DNA of 64,000 nt from Paralithodes platypus (Eukaryota; Arthropoda; Malacostraca; Decapoda; Lithodidae). The stretch's first letter is position 1. Each line of letters starts with the position of its first letter. The DNA is taken from assembly GCA_032716605.1 (NCBI GenBank), contig CM064492.1, positions 45,973,403-46,037,402 of the forward strand, in the 5' to 3' direction. Position numbers and translations under genes: made by a program. The notes below the pieces were generated by a model. That model searched no databases and had not been told where the DNA came from. It was given only the letters and a program-made list of their open reading frames with translations. Shown here in pieces: positions 1 through 12,602 of the stretch.

Positions 1-183
1 TCCTTCTTATCTCCTCCTCTTCTATCTCTCTTCCTATCTCCTCCTCTTCTATCTCTCTTCCTATCTCCTCGTCTTGCATTTTCTCCTATCTCTTCTTATA
101 TCTCCCTCCCATTCTCTTCTTTTCTCTCTCCCTTCCATCTCCTCTTTTTTTTATTATATATATATAATGTATATATAATATAT

Positions 184-238
<55 letters not shown>
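1..238. repeat. CT-rich low-complexity tract and (TA)n microsatellite
   Basis: Positions 1-150 are an imperfect pyrimidine-rich repeat built on CTCCTCTTCTATCTCT. Positions 152-236 are almost pure (TA)n. Any ORF here is an artefact of the repeat. Confidence 0.95.
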
Positions 239-241
<3 letters not shown>

Positions 242-716
242 GCGCAGAAGACTCGTAATTCTCCCTGGTTTTGCAAGTGGGAAAATCAGGTCGAGGAGAT
301 TGTATGACAGACCCTGCAGAACACAGAGATAGGACAACTGCCACCATTATGTACAGTCACTCAACAAAGTTCGTGCACCCCTATGTTTTTCTCTATGCAA
401 ATACAGCCATTTGTATTTATTTGTTCATGAATATTGCTATATGATAAATGATATATATCGTATATAATTATTCTTTATAACGAATGTATACATAAATGCA
501 TCCATAAATTAGCTTACATATAATTATATGCAGAATAGAACAATGTGAGGTCCACAAACGTTTCTGAGTGACTGTACCTTTGACAATAACCACTGTACCC
601 TGTTCAAAATATGTTCGCAGTAAACCCACACGCCCTGAGCATTATAGTGAAGTAAGGGGAGATTATTAGTTTGTTCCCTAGACCTCCATCACGCTGAAAA
701 ATTAGACCCGTATTCA
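239..716. other. Unassigned AT-rich stretch
   Basis: I see no ORF of substance, tRNA or clear repeat in this stretch. Confidence 0.6.
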
Positions 717-1274
717 AGATACATTTGTACATTTTTCGGTAGAAAAAAGTCCCAGCCGAAGGCTGGTTCCTCTTAAGTTACAGGGTCGCTATCGCTCGCC
801 AGGAAAAAAAATCGACACCTGAATGGCACGAAATGTCTTAAAATTGACAGAAAAGAGGCGGAAGTTCTTAAAATCGCCAAACTAATGGGGCGAACGTCTT
901 AAAATTTCAAAAGCAAGGGGGCTAAACATTAGGGAAAATGGGTCCAGAGAAAAAATCCCTCGAGTAGAAATCTGCCCTCTAACTGATTGGCTCGGTGTGT
1001 GAAGTATCAACCAATCAAGAGTTTAAAGGGAAATGGGCTGGTTTTTCAGGCCCCCCTTCTCCCTCATGTTTAGCATATTCGTTTTGAGATTTTAAAACGT
1101 TCGGCCCATTAGTTTGGCGATTTTAAGACCTTTCACCCCATTTCTTTGTCAATATTAGGACCTTTCGTGACATTTAGGTGTCAATTTTTTTCCTGGCGAG
1201 CGATAGCGAGCCTGTAATTGTAGAAGGAACTTGGGCCGGGACATTTTTCAAACGAAAAATTTACAAATTTATCT
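717..1274. mobile_element. Foldback element with long terminal inverted repeats
   Basis: The left arm (about 717-923) and the right arm (about 1080-1274) are imperfect reverse complements over roughly 190 bp. The shared core includes CGCTATCGCTCGCCAGG on the left and its complement CCTGGCGAGCGATAGCG on the right. A second shared block is AAAATCGCCAAACTAATGGG. The middle 150 bp has no coding potential. The structure fits a non-autonomous DNA transposon or foldback element. No target duplication is obvious, so the superfamily is open. Confidence 0.75.
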
Positions 1275-1470
1275 CGAAGGGGTGTCTAGGGGATGTTTTT
1301 TTTAAGATTGATGGAAGTCTGGGGAGGAAACTAAAAAATAATAAAACTATAACTAAATTACCAAATAAAGTGCCCATCCCCCTTAACCCTTTTAGTACCG
1401 GTGCCATCCTCTTAACTTGACTCTGGCTACTATTAGACGATTTGGTTCAGTTTAAAAAGGGCCTCCAGCA

Positions 1471-2331
1471 ATGAACAGGCTTCGAACTATCTCACTTAAC
1501 CATTTTTACTACCACAGCTCCTTCTTAATAGATAAACTTAGTTCTTGCATCACCAGTCTATTTACGCATGGTGTCCTGCCGGAGTCTATGATATCCGTAA
1601 TACTTGTTCCTGTCATTAAAGATAAATCAGGTAAAATTACAGCAAAAGACAACTACCGCCCAGTAGCACTTGCTAGTGTGGTGAGTAAGGTAGTTGAAAT
1701 GATAATGCTAGAAAGAATGTCTGCATATATTGTCACCAGCAGCAATCAGTTTGGCTTTAAGAAAAATCACGGCACAGACCAATGCATATATGTGCTGAAA
1801 GAAGTGATTGATACATACAACAAACTAAATAGCTCAATTTTCTCTTGTTTTCTTGATGCAAGTAAGGCTTTTGATAGGGTGTGTCACAAAACCTTATTTG
1901 AAAAATTAGTTAACAGGGGAGTGCCTAGCTATATTGTTAGGATACTTATTTTCTGGTATGCTAATCAAAAAATGTGTGTAAGATGGGGCAACATCCTGTC
2001 AGGCTCTTTCGCCGTAACCAATGGTGTTAGGCAGGGGGGGATATTGTCTCCGTATCTTTTCAACGTCTACATGGATGATCTTAGTCTGGAGCTGAACAAG
2101 ACTCGCACTGGGTGCTGTATTGGCAGCACCATTGTAAATCATCTCATGTATGCTGATGACCTAGCCTTAATCGCGCCCTCTGGAGCAGGACTGGATAAAT
2201 TATTAAGAGTATGTGAACAATTTGGAATCGAACATTCAGTCAAATTTAATCCTATAAAGAGCAATATCATAATATTTAAATCTAACCTTCTATTGAAATC
2301 AAAGCTACCTAAATTCCATTTGTATGAAGAA
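1471..2331 (+). pseudogene. LINE-A reverse transcriptase, 5' half, interrupted by RTE
   Basis: This is a reverse transcriptase fragment of a non-LTR retrotransposon. In order it shows YRPVALASV, NQFGFKKNHGTDQCIY, FLDASKAFDRV, NGVRQGGILSPYLFN and the catalytic MYADDLAL motif. No endonuclease is seen upstream, so the copy is truncated at its 5' end somewhere near 1440. The frame is open until the RTE insertion at 2332 and continues in the same sense at 5540. The closest relative in the window is LINE-B at 13259-15498. The family resembles CR1/L2-group LINEs, but I cannot fix the clade by eye. It would act by target-primed reverse transcription if intact. This copy is dead. Confidence 0.85.
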
Positions 2332-5300
2332 CCCCCCTGGGGGTTAGGGAATAGAATATGCCCCACGTGCCTTCTGCGTGTCGTAAGAGGCGACTAAAGA
2401 GGTTGGGTCGGTGGGCTTGCGACCCCCACCCGGAAAAAATATCGAAGCAAGGAAAAACGAACGAACAGCCTCGGATGCGGACGGAACCAACGTTGTCGAA
2501 CCACGACCGACTAAGGACATGCCTTCGGACATTCTGAGAATGGCTACGTGGAATGTTAGTGGCATGAATGATGGCACAAAAGAGAGAGAGGTTCTGGAAG
2601 TGTTAGTGAATGCCAGGCTGGATGTATGTGGAATGACAGAGACCAAATGGAAAGGTTCAGATGTGAGAGAGTGTGAGTGTGGAATGGGTGTGTGTGCTGG
2701 AGTGAGTGAAGGAACAGCGAGAGAAGGTGCATGTTTGTTTGTAAGTAGCAAATGGAAGGAATGTGTAAGAGAGTATGGGTCTGTGGGTTCAAGGATTGTG
2801 TGGGTGAGAATGAAAGTAGGAATACAAACGTGGGTGATTGTATGCGTGTATGCCCCGACAGAGGATATACTTGAAAGAAAGAAAGAGGAGTTCTGGATGA
2901 ATGTGGAGGCGTGCCTGGAGAAGTTTGACAAGAACGAAAGAATATTTCTGATTGGGGATATGAATGGTAAGGTGGGTGATAGGAAAGTTGAGGGAGTGGT
3001 GGGAGGGAGGGGGGTACCATCAGAGGTGAATGGGAATGGTAGTGCACTTGTGGACGTATGTGTGGGGAGGAGGCTGTGGATAGCCAACACCTTCTTCCGA
3101 CACAGAATGATCCACAGGTACACGTGGAAACGGATGTTGACGATGAAGGATAAGACAGTGGTGGAACGAAAGTCATTGATTGATTATGTATGTGTGGATG
3201 AACGAATGAAGAAATCTGTGATGGATGCTAGGGTGTATAGGGGTATTGGAGGGGGTCTGTCTGATCATTATGTAGTGGTAGCTAAGGTTAGGATACAAAA
3301 GAAGTGGGTGAGGAGAGCGGGAGGGAGGCGAGAGGAGGGTGGAATGGTGAGGAGGGTGGAGAGGTTGCAGGAGGAGGAAATCAGGGAGGAGTACAGGAGA
3401 GCAGTGGAAAGACGACTAGGTGGGTTCGACCTGGAAGTTATGGAGGAAGTGGAGGAGATGAGCAAGGTGTTTAAGGATGAGATCTGTGCAGCATGTGAGG
3501 AGGTGTGTGGAGTGAGGAGAAGAGGGAGGGGAGTGAAAGGTACAGCATGGTGGACAGAAGAGGTACGAATAGCTGTGGAAGAAAAGAAGAAAGCATATAG
3601 AGAGTGGTTGGGTAGTAGAGGGAATGAAGATTCCGAGAGACAGAAACAAGCGAGGTACGTGGAGAGTAAGAGGGTGGTGAAGAGAGTAGTGAAGGAAAGT
3701 AAGAGAAGAGTAGATGAGGAATTTGGAAGGAATCTGAGTGTAAAATGGAGGGAGAGTAAGAAACTGTTCTGGAAAGAAGTCAAGAAAGTTAGGGAAGGTA
3801 GCAAGGGAAACAGTAAGGGTGTGAAAGATAAGAATGGGAGAATGCTAGCCGAGAAGCAAGAGAGAGTCGAAAGATGGAGGGAGTACTTCAGTGAGTTGCT
3901 AAATGAAAGGAATGAAGAGCCAGCAAACATAGCTGGATATGGTATGGGAGGGAGAAGAAGAGAAGTAGTGGAGGAGGAGGTGGGGATCAGGAGGTCAGAA
4001 GTGTGGGAAGCCATGAAAAGAGTGAAGTTGGGGAAAGCACCAGGAACAGATGGAGTGTGTGGGGAAATGTTGAGGTATGGTGGTGAGATAGTGATAGAAT
4101 GGGTATGGAAAATGTGCAAACTAGCATGGGAGAAGGGGAGTGCACCCGATGACTGGAAGACTGGCATAATAGTCCCCCTATATAAGGGCAAAGGGGAAAG
4201 AGGAGTGTGTGGTAACCACCGAGGAATATGTCTTCTAAGCGTAGTAGGGAAGGTATACAGTAGGGTAGTGATTGAGAGAGTGAGAGTGAGAACGGAGAAA
4301 TGGATAGGCGAGCAGGGAGGTTTTAGGAAGGGAAGAGGATGTGTAGATCAGATTTTTACCCTGAATTGTGTTGTGGAGAAGTATCTGGAGAAGAAACAAA
4401 AGGTGTATATTGCCTTTATGGACTTGGAGAAGGCCTATGACAGAGTGGATAGAGAAGGTTTGTGGAAAGTACTTAGAATATACGGAGTAGAGGGCAAGTT
4501 GCTGAAAGCAGTGAAGAGCATGTATGAGGGTGCAAAGGCGGCAGTACGTGTGGAGAGTGAGCAGAGCGAGTTCTTTGACCTGAATGTTGGTTTGAAACAG
4601 GGGTGTGTGATGTCCCTGTGGTTGTTTACTGTATATATGGATGGAGTTATGAAAGAAATACTATCAAGAGCAGTGGATGTTGGTGTATCGCTGAAAAGGG
4701 AGGGAATTGAGTGGAAGCTACCTATACTGCTGTTTGCGGATGATACAGTTCTGATGAGTGATAATGAATGGGAGTTGCAGGGTCTGGTAAATGAGTTTGG
4801 AACAGTGTGCGAAAAACGGAATTTGAAGGTAAATACGGGGAAGAGCAAGGTTATGGTCTTCGAAAGGGGTGAAGTCACAGAGTGTGAGGTGAAGCTGAAC
4901 GGTCAGGCTATGGAGATCGTCAACTCTTTTAAGTATCTGGGCAGTGTGTTGAGTAAAGATGGGACTATGGATGAAGAGGTGCGGGAGAGGGTACAACAGG
5001 GGAAGAGGGTTGTAGGAACGCTAAAAGCAGTAACAAGAAATAGGGTGGTCAGTATGGAAGTGAAGAAGTCCTTGCATGACAGTGTGGTAATCCCGACACT
5101 GACTTACGGAAGCGAAGCATGGACGTTGGTTGAGAGACTCAGACCAAGAGTGAGAGCAGTGGAAATGAATTACTTAAGGAGTGCGTGCGGAGTTACATGG
5201 AGGGATAGACAGACTAATGAGGAAGTAAGAAGGAGGTGTGGTGTGGAGGTAGATGTGCTGGAAAGTGTGAAAAGGAACAACTTGAGATGGTTCGGCCATA

Positions 5301-5539
5301 TGGAACGTATGGAAAGCGAGAGAATGACTAAGAGGGTGTACGAGAGCGAGGTGGAGGGACAGAGGGGGAGAGGTAGACCGAATATGAGGTGGAAGGATGG
5401 AGTGAGGAAGTACATGAACGAGGGCGGTGCTGGTTGGGGGGAGGGGCGTCGACTGACTGAGGACAGAGGTGCATGGGGGCGGTTCGTTCGTGGCCACCCC
5501 TTCGGGGATCACGGCGTCAGGCAATAGATAGATAGATAG
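2332..5539 (+). mobile_element. RTE-clade non-LTR retrotransposon, nearly full length, inserted in LINE-A
   Basis: The element lies between two copies of ATGAAGAA (2324-2331 and 5540-5547), the target-site duplication. It starts with a short GC-rich leader containing a hairpin-prone CCCCCCTGGGGG. It ends with a TAGA repeat tail (5525-5539) typical of RTE elements, which use short tandem tails instead of poly(A). Removing it restores the LINE-A frame exactly (a Tyr-Glu-Glu-Ile junction). It is therefore younger than LINE-A. A 5'-truncated inverted copy of the same family sits at 44943-46063. Confidence 0.92.
2411..5527 (+). CDS. RTE endonuclease-reverse transcriptase (1038 codons, open)
   Basis: This single ORF carries both activities needed for RTE retrotransposition. 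An apurinic-type endonuclease lies at about residues 43-300, with ATWNVSGMND, ETKW, GDMNGKVG and SDHYVVVAK. A basic linker follows. The reverse transcriptase spans about 540-800, with GKAPGTDG, FMDLEKAYDRVD, LKQGCVMS and the catalytic LLFADDTVL. The C-terminal region ends with a GRP-rich, WGRFVRGHPFGDHG-type tail as in other RTE proteins. Length and domain order fit a complete RTE protein. The first Met (2411) lies inside the leader, and the Met at about 2540 just before ATWNVSG is an alternative start. The stop codon TAG is made by the first unit of the TAGA tail. No frameshift or internal stop is seen, so this may be a young, potentially active copy. It is near the motif SLW where relatives usually have SPW or SPL, a possible mutation next to the QG motif. 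Confidence 0.92.
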   Translation: MGLRPPPGKNIEARKNERTASDADGTNVVEPRPTKDMPSDILRMATWNVSGMNDGTKEREVLEVLVNARLDVCGMTETKWKGSDVRECECGMGVCAGVSEGTAREGACLFVSSKWKECVREYGSVGSRIVWVRMKVGIQTWVIVCVYAPTEDILERKKEEFWMNVEACLEKFDKNERIFLIGDMNGKVGDRKVEGVVGGRGVPSEVNGNGSALVDVCVGRRLWIANTFFRHRMIHRYTWKRMLTMKDKTVVERKSLIDYVCVDERMKKSVMDARVYRGIGGGLSDHYVVVAKVRIQKKWVRRAGGRREEGGMVRRVERLQEEEIREEYRRAVERRLGGFDLEVMEEVEEMSKVFKDEICAACEEVCGVRRRGRGVKGTAWWTEEVRIAVEEKKKAYREWLGSRGNEDSERQKQARYVESKRVVKRVVKESKRRVDEEFGRNLSVKWRESKKLFWKEVKKVREGSKGNSKGVKDKNGRMLAEKQERVERWREYFSELLNERNEEPANIAGYGMGGRRREVVEEEVGIRRSEVWEAMKRVKLGKAPGTDGVCGEMLRYGGEIVIEWVWKMCKLAWEKGSAPDDWKTGIIVPLYKGKGERGVCGNHRGICLLSVVGKVYSRVVIERVRVRTEKWIGEQGGFRKGRGCVDQIFTLNCVVEKYLEKKQKVYIAFMDLEKAYDRVDREGLWKVLRIYGVEGKLLKAVKSMYEGAKAAVRVESEQSEFFDLNVGLKQGCVMSLWLFTVYMDGVMKEILSRAVDVGVSLKREGIEWKLPILLFADDTVLMSDNEWELQGLVNEFGTVCEKRNLKVNTGKSKVMVFERGEVTECEVKLNGQAMEIVNSFKYLGSVLSKDGTMDEEVRERVQQGKRVVGTLKAVTRNRVVSMEVKKSLHDSVVIPTLTYGSEAWTLVERLRPRVRAVEMNYLRSACGVTWRDRQTNEEVRRRCGVEVDVLESVKRNNLRWFGHMERMESERMTKRVYESEVEGQRGRGRPNMRWKDGVRKYMNEGGAGWGEGRRLTEDRGAWGRFVRGHPFGDHGVRQ

Positions 5540-6024
5540 ATGAAGAAATTATAGAAGAAGTAAGTAAAGTAAAGTATCTAGGACACTATATTTCATGTGA
5601 TCGCTCAGATGATGAGGATATGGGTCGTCAGCGAAGGCAACTTTACATGCAGGGAAATTCAATATTAAGAAAATTTCATATGTGCACATGGGATACAAAA
5701 ATAACATTGTTCAACTCCTACTGCTCACCAATGTATACAGCACAACTATGGTGGAACTATAAGAAAATTACAGTGAATAGACTAAGTATCTCATATCACA
5801 ATATCATGAAAATGTTTCTGGGGCTCTCAAAATATGAGAGTACAAGTACGCTATGTGCCTATATGAACTTACACTGTTACAAATCACTCATTAGAAAGCT
5901 AACATATAAATTCATTCAGCGCCTTAACACTTCTGAGAACAGGATCATTAAAATGCTACAAACTCCAAGCATAGTGTACACCTCCAGGATCCAGGCACAC
6001 TGGAGGAAGTTGCTCTATATTTAA
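5540..6024 (+). pseudogene. LINE-A reverse transcriptase, C-terminal part
   Basis: The frame resumes after the RTE target duplication with KVKYLGHYISCD, then GRQRRQLYMQGN, RKFHMCTWDTK and LGLSKYESTSTLCAY. It ends at 6024. These motifs align with the same region of LINE-B (14740-15196), which confirms that the two halves were once one gene. This is the post-RT thumb and connection region of a LINE ORF2. Confidence 0.85.
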
Positions 6025-6420
6025 CCTTAAGTAATGATTTCAGGTCTGCTACTCTACAGAATTAGCATACCGGTACTGATCCTCATAGTGCAGTACAGTA
6101 CCGATATTCCTATACTGTACTGTAGCAACATACTGTACCGGAAGCTAAATGATGTGAGGCATGGTACTGTACACAATTAGGACAGTGGTTTTGGTAACAC
6201 AGTAGTTTGATGACCACTGTTTTTGGTTGAGGCAGTGCTGTGAACTACATGATAGCAAGCTGGGTATAATTTAATTTCTTTTTATTTTATGTAGCCTATG
6301 TACAGTAGCTTATATATATTTATATATATTTATGTTACTGTAAGGTATATATGGACCCCAGTATGGTCCCCTATGTACTGTGTGAGTCTCAAATAAAGTA
6401 TTATTATTATTATTATTATT
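6025..6420 (+). other. LINE-A 3' UTR and (ATT)n tail
   Basis: This is a non-coding tail with several TACAGTA/TACCGGTA motifs, a polyadenylation-like AAATAAAG near 6392 and a terminal (ATT)n run at 6402-6420. LINE-B ends the same way at 15472-15498. The 32-bp satellite begins directly after the tail. Confidence 0.8.
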
Positions 6421-9400
6421 TACACATCTGCATCATACATAGTAATATACAGTACACATCTACATCATACATAGTAATATACAGTACACATCTACATCAT
6501 ACATAGTAACATACAGTACACATCTACATCATACATAGTGACATACAGTACACATCTACATCATACATAGTGACATACAGTACACATCTACATCATACAT
6601 AGTGACATACAGTACACATCTACATCATACATAGTGACATACAGTACACATCTACATCATACATAGTAACATACAGTACACATCTGCATCATACATAGTA
6701 ACATACAGTACACATCTGCATCATACATAGTAACATACAGTACACATCTGCATCATACATAGTGACATACAGTACACATCTACATCATACATAGTAACAT
6801 ACAGTACACATCTACATCATACATAGTAACATACAGTACACATCTGCATCATGCATAGTAACATACAGTACATATCTACATCATACATAGTGACATACAG
6901 TACACATCTACATCATACATAGTAACATACAGTACACATCTACATCATGCATAGTAACATACAGTACACATCTACATCATACATAGTAATATACAGTACA
7001 CATCTACATCATACATAGTGACATACAGTACACATCTACATCATACATAGTAATATACAGTACACATCTACATCATACATAGTAACATACAGTACACATC
7101 TGCATCATACATAGTAATATACAGTACACATCTGCATCATACATAGTAATATGCAGTACACATCTGCATCATACATAGTAACATACAGTACACATCTACA
7201 TCATACATAGTAACATACAGTACACATCTGCATCATACAGAGTGACATACAGTACACATCTACATCATACATAGTGACATACAGTACACATCTACATCAT
7301 ACATAGTAACATACAGTACACATCTGCATCATACATAGTAATATACAGTACACATCTACATCATACATAGTAACATACAGTACACATCTGCATCATACAT
7401 AGTAACATACAGTACACATCTACATCATACATAGTAACATACAGTACACATCTACATCATACATAGTGACATACAGTACACATCTACATCATACATAGTA
7501 ACATACAGTATACATCTACATCATACAGAGTTATATACAGTACACATCTGCATCATACATAGTGACATACAGTACACATCTACATCATACATAGTAACAT
7601 ACAGTACACATCTGCATCATACATAGCAATATGCAGTACACATCTGCATCATACATAGTAACATACAGTACACATCTACATCATACATAGTAACATACAG
7701 TACACATCTACATCATACATAGTTATATGCAGTACACATCTGCATCATACATAGTAATATACAGTACACATCTACATCATACATAGTAACATACAGAACA
7801 CATCTGCATCATACATAGTAATATACAGTACACATCTGCATCATACATAGTAATATACAGTACACATCTGCATCATACATAGTAATATGCAGTACACATC
7901 TGCATCATACATAGTAACATACAGTACACATCTGCATCATACATAGTAATATGCAGTACACATCTGCATCATACATAGTAATATGCAGTACACATCTACA
8001 TCATACATAGTAACATACAGTACACATCTACATCATACATAGTAATATACAGTACACATCTGCATCATACATAGTAATATACAGTACACATCTGCATCAT
8101 ACATAGTAATATGCAGTACACATCTGCATCATACATAGTAACATACAGTACACATCTACATCATACATAGTTATATACAGTACACATCTGCATCATACAT
8201 AGTGACATACAGTACACATCTACATCATACATAGTAACATACAGTACACATCAGCATCATACATAGTAATATACAGTACACATCTGCATCATACATAGTA
8301 ATATGCAGTGCACATCTGCATCATACATAGTAACATACAGTACACATCTGCATCATACATAGTAATATGCAGTACACATCTGCATCATACATAGTAAATG
8401 CAGTACACATCTGCATCATACATAGTAATATGCAGTACACATCTACATCATACATAGTAACATACAGTACACATCTACATCATACATAGTAATATACAGT
8501 ACACATCTGCATCATACATAGTAATATACAGTACACATCTGCATCATACATAGTAATATGCAGTACACATCTGCATCATACATAGTAATATGCAGTACAC
8601 ATATGCATCATACATAGTAATATGCAGTACACATATGCATCATACATAGTAACATACAGTACACATCTACATCATACATAGTTATATACAGTACACATCT
8701 GCATCATACATAGTGACATACAGTATACATCTACATCATACATAGTAACATACAGTACACATCTGCATCATACATAGTAATATGCAGTACACATCTGCAT
8801 CATACATAGTAACATACAGTACACATCTACATCATACATAGTAACATACAGTACACATCTACATCATACATAGTAACATACAGTACACATCTACATCATA
8901 CATAGTTATATACAGAGAACATCTGCATCATACATAGTAACATACAGTACCCATCTGCATCATACATAGTAACATACAGTACACATCTACATCATACATA
9001 GTGACATACAGTACACATCTACATCATACATAGTAATATACAGTACACATCTGCATCATACATAGTAATATGCAGTACACATCTGCATCATACATAGTAA
9101 TATACAGTACACATCTGCATCATACATAGTAATATACAGTACACATCTGCATCATACATAGTGACATACAATACACATCTAAATCATACATATTAACATA
9201 CAGTACACATCTACATCATACATAGTAACATACAGTACACATCTGCATCATACATAGTGACATACAGTACACATCTACATCATACATAGTAACATACAGT
9301 ACACATCTACAGTACATCATACATAGTAACATACAGTACACATCTACATCATACATACTGACATACAGTACACATCTACATCATACGTAGTGACATAGAG

Positions 9401-11180
9401 TACACATCTGCATCATACATTGTAACATACAGTACACATCTGCATCATACATAGTGACATACAGTACACATCTACATCATACATAGTAACATACAGTACA
9501 CATCTACATCATGCATAGTAACATACAGCACACATCTACATCATACATAGTAATATACAGTACACATCTGCATCATACATAGTAATATACAGTACACATC
9601 TACATCATACATAGTAACATACAGTACACATCTGCATCATACATAGTAACATACAGTGCACATCTACATCACACATAGTAACATACAGTACACATCTGCA
9701 TCATACATAGTAACATACAGTACACATCTACATCATACATAGTAACATACAGTACACATCTACAGTACATCATACATAGTAACATACAGTACACATCTAC
9801 ATCATACATACTGACATACAGTACACATCTACATCATACATAGTAATATACAGTACACATCTACATCATACATAGTAACATACAGTACACATCTGCATCA
9901 TACATAGTAACATACAGTACACATCTACATCACACATAGTAACATACAGTACACATCTACATCATACATAGTGACATACAGTACACATCTACATCATACA
10001 TAGTAACATACAGTACACATCTACATCATACATAGTAACATACAGTACACAGTACACAGTACACATCTGCATCATACATAGTGACATACAGTACACATCT
10101 ACATCATACATAGTAACATACAGTACACATCTGCATCATACATAGTAATATGCAGTACACATCTGCATCATACATAGTAACATACAGTACACATCTACAT
10201 CATACATAGTAACATACAGTACACATCTACATCATACATAGTTATATACAGTACACATCTGCATCATACATAGTAATATACAGTACACATCTACATCATA
10301 CATAGTAATATACAGTACACATCTGCATCATACATAGTAATATACAGTACACATCTACATCATACATAGTGACATACAGTACACATCTACATCATACATA
10401 GTAACATACAGTACACATCTGCATCATACATAGTAATATGCAGTACACATCTACATCATACATAGTAACATACAGTACACATCTGCATCATACATAGTAA
10501 TATGCAGTACACATCTGCATCATACATAGTAATATACAGTACACATCTAAATCATACATAGTAACATACAGTACACATCTACATCATACATAGTAACATA
10601 CAGTACACATCTACAGTACATCATACATAGTAACATACAGTACACATCTACATCATACATAGTGACATACAGTACACATCTACATCATACATAGTAACAT
10701 ACAGTACACATCTGCATCATACATAGTGACATACAGTACACATCTACATCATACATAGTAACATACAGTACACATCTACAGTACATCATACATAGTAACA
10801 TACAGTACACATCTACATCATACATAGTGACATACAGTACACATCTACATCATACATAGTGACATACAGTACACATCTGCATCATACATAGTAACATACA
10901 GTACACATCTGCATCATACATAGTGACATACAGTACACATCTACATCATACATAGTAACATACAGTACACATCTACATCATACATAGTAATATACAGTAC
11001 ACATCTGCATCATACATAGTAATATGCAGTACACATCTACATCATACATAGTAACATACAGTACACATCTACATCATACATAGTAACATACAGTACACAA
11101 CTACATCATACATAGTAATATACAGTACACATCTGCATTATACATAGTAATATGCAGTACACATCTACATCATACATAGT
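6421..11180. repeat. 32-bp minisatellite array, about 149 units
   Basis: A continuous head-to-tail array. The unit can be written ACATCTACATCATACATAG followed by TAACATACAGTAC. The length of 4760 bp gives about 149 units. Most units differ at only a few positions: TAC or TGC in the middle, and TAAC, TAAT, TGAC or TTAT near the end. Rare units carry a 5-bp AGTAC insertion (near 9310, 9765, 10615 and 10780), giving a 37-bp form. Runs of the same variant order recur, which suggests higher-order duplication of blocks. No ORF, promoter or spacer is present. It starts at the LINE-A tail and ends at an LTR-like terminus. Confidence 0.97.
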
Positions 11181-12600
11181 TGTTATGCCCTGTTTTTCTA
11201 CAGGTTTAACTTGGGTAATGTGAGTTCTAATTGACTGGGTATATAAGGCTGCATGCACAATACAAGATATGAGGAATAGAGAACACAAAGAAACACATGG
11301 TAGCAAGTTACACGATCACGTTTATTGATATACCACTGCAGAATACTTGTGTAAGACAATATAATAGAATCGAACAACACTAGCATAAGTGGATCTGGAT
11401 GGAGCCTAGTCTCCCACTTCCAACGTTCAGGTATTAATCTTCTGATCACTGGCTTTGATTTAACAGGTTTATATACCGAAGACCATCAATGTTACTTATA
11501 GAATCATATTCACTGTTAGATTTCTTACTGGTAGCTCTGGTGCACAAGTAGTAGTTCACGGACTAGATTAGACACGCGTATTTTAGAGCACGGGAATTCT
11601 AGTAACCTCAGGGGGTACTGATCTAAGTTTTCTATTCTTCTCTCAGAAATACATAGAACGCAAATCAGTGGGCGAACCTTCAGATATTACTAGGGTTTCC
11701 TTCTAGGTAATAATATCTGGGCCTATGGTTGATTACGAGAGTTATTATCGCCTGTTAAATAATTAACACTGATACGCTTAACACTTCCTAATTAAATGGT
11801 TATATGAATTATACTGGGGCAAAGAGATAGCCACTTCGTAGAAATATTAATTAGTGAATCTCTAAACAGCACAGTAATATGTAGTACTGCTAAAGGGAAT
11901 CTTAGGTAGCATCTGATGGGTCTGGTCCTGGTTATCTTGCGTCCATGATGTTGGGGGCTAACGACTGGTTCCGCGGCCGTCCAGGGGGCCCATATGTGTG
12001 AAGTTCTTAAATACGTGGGCAGGTCCTTCTATCCAAATCTGCCACGGAGTCTGCCGGCTCTGGGATCTCACTCTGGAACAACACAAGGGCAGAGCTAGAA
12101 GTTAACTGCAGGGTAGTGACCCCTGGTTGGTGTCTAGCTTTCAACTGATTTGACTGGGGGCGGGAGTTAGATTTATAGGCTCGGTTCTGGACCCTGTAGA
12201 CAGTAGGGATCTCGAGTCTTATGGACTTATTTGAGCTCTCAATAGATATGGAGACTAGGTAAGATGGTATTTACTGTTGTGGCACATGGCTATAGGAAAG
12301 CCTTTATATTTTCATATAACACAGCGTTCCTGTGGCATTTTACTTCCGTCGCCTTTATATTAGGTACGACCTCGTACCTCAAGGTTGGAGTACGTAGGTT
12401 TGTTTAGGGGGGCCAGGTCAGGTCGGTGAGGGGGTTAGGTTGGAAGGAAATGGCAGCCTGTCGGTGAGGACGAAGATTACTGTCATCCCGACTAGCAACA
12501 GACTGTTCAGAAAAGAGAGACAAAAACTTAAAACATTTTTATCCTGGAATGTGAATAATATAATGAAATTAGGAAAAAAGATTACTCAGGCCATATATCT
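11181..12600 (-). mobile_element. LTR-like terminus and adjoining unassigned DNA
   Basis: The sequence starts abruptly after the satellite with TGTTATGCCC, the same ten bases that open the candidate LTR at 18991. On the minus strand both show an AATAAA signal (here near 11320) about 130-150 bases before the end ...GGGCATAACA. This fits the R-U5 end of an LTR read on the minus strand. I cannot find the other end, so the right boundary is arbitrary. A solo or truncated LTR is the best guess, and unrelated AT-rich DNA is the alternative. Confidence 0.4.
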
Positions 12601-12602
12601 AA

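Noticed and set aside
86..337. Minus-strand ORF rich in Tyr-Ile
   Set aside because: It is the translation of a (TA)n run.
2344..4191. Long minus-strand ORFs opposite the RTE gene
   Set aside because: They are shadows of the plus-strand RTE ORF, whose domain motifs are unambiguous.
6421..11180. CRISPR-like array of 32-bp repeats
   Set aside because: The repeats are directly adjacent with no unique spacers and the context is a eukaryotic genome.
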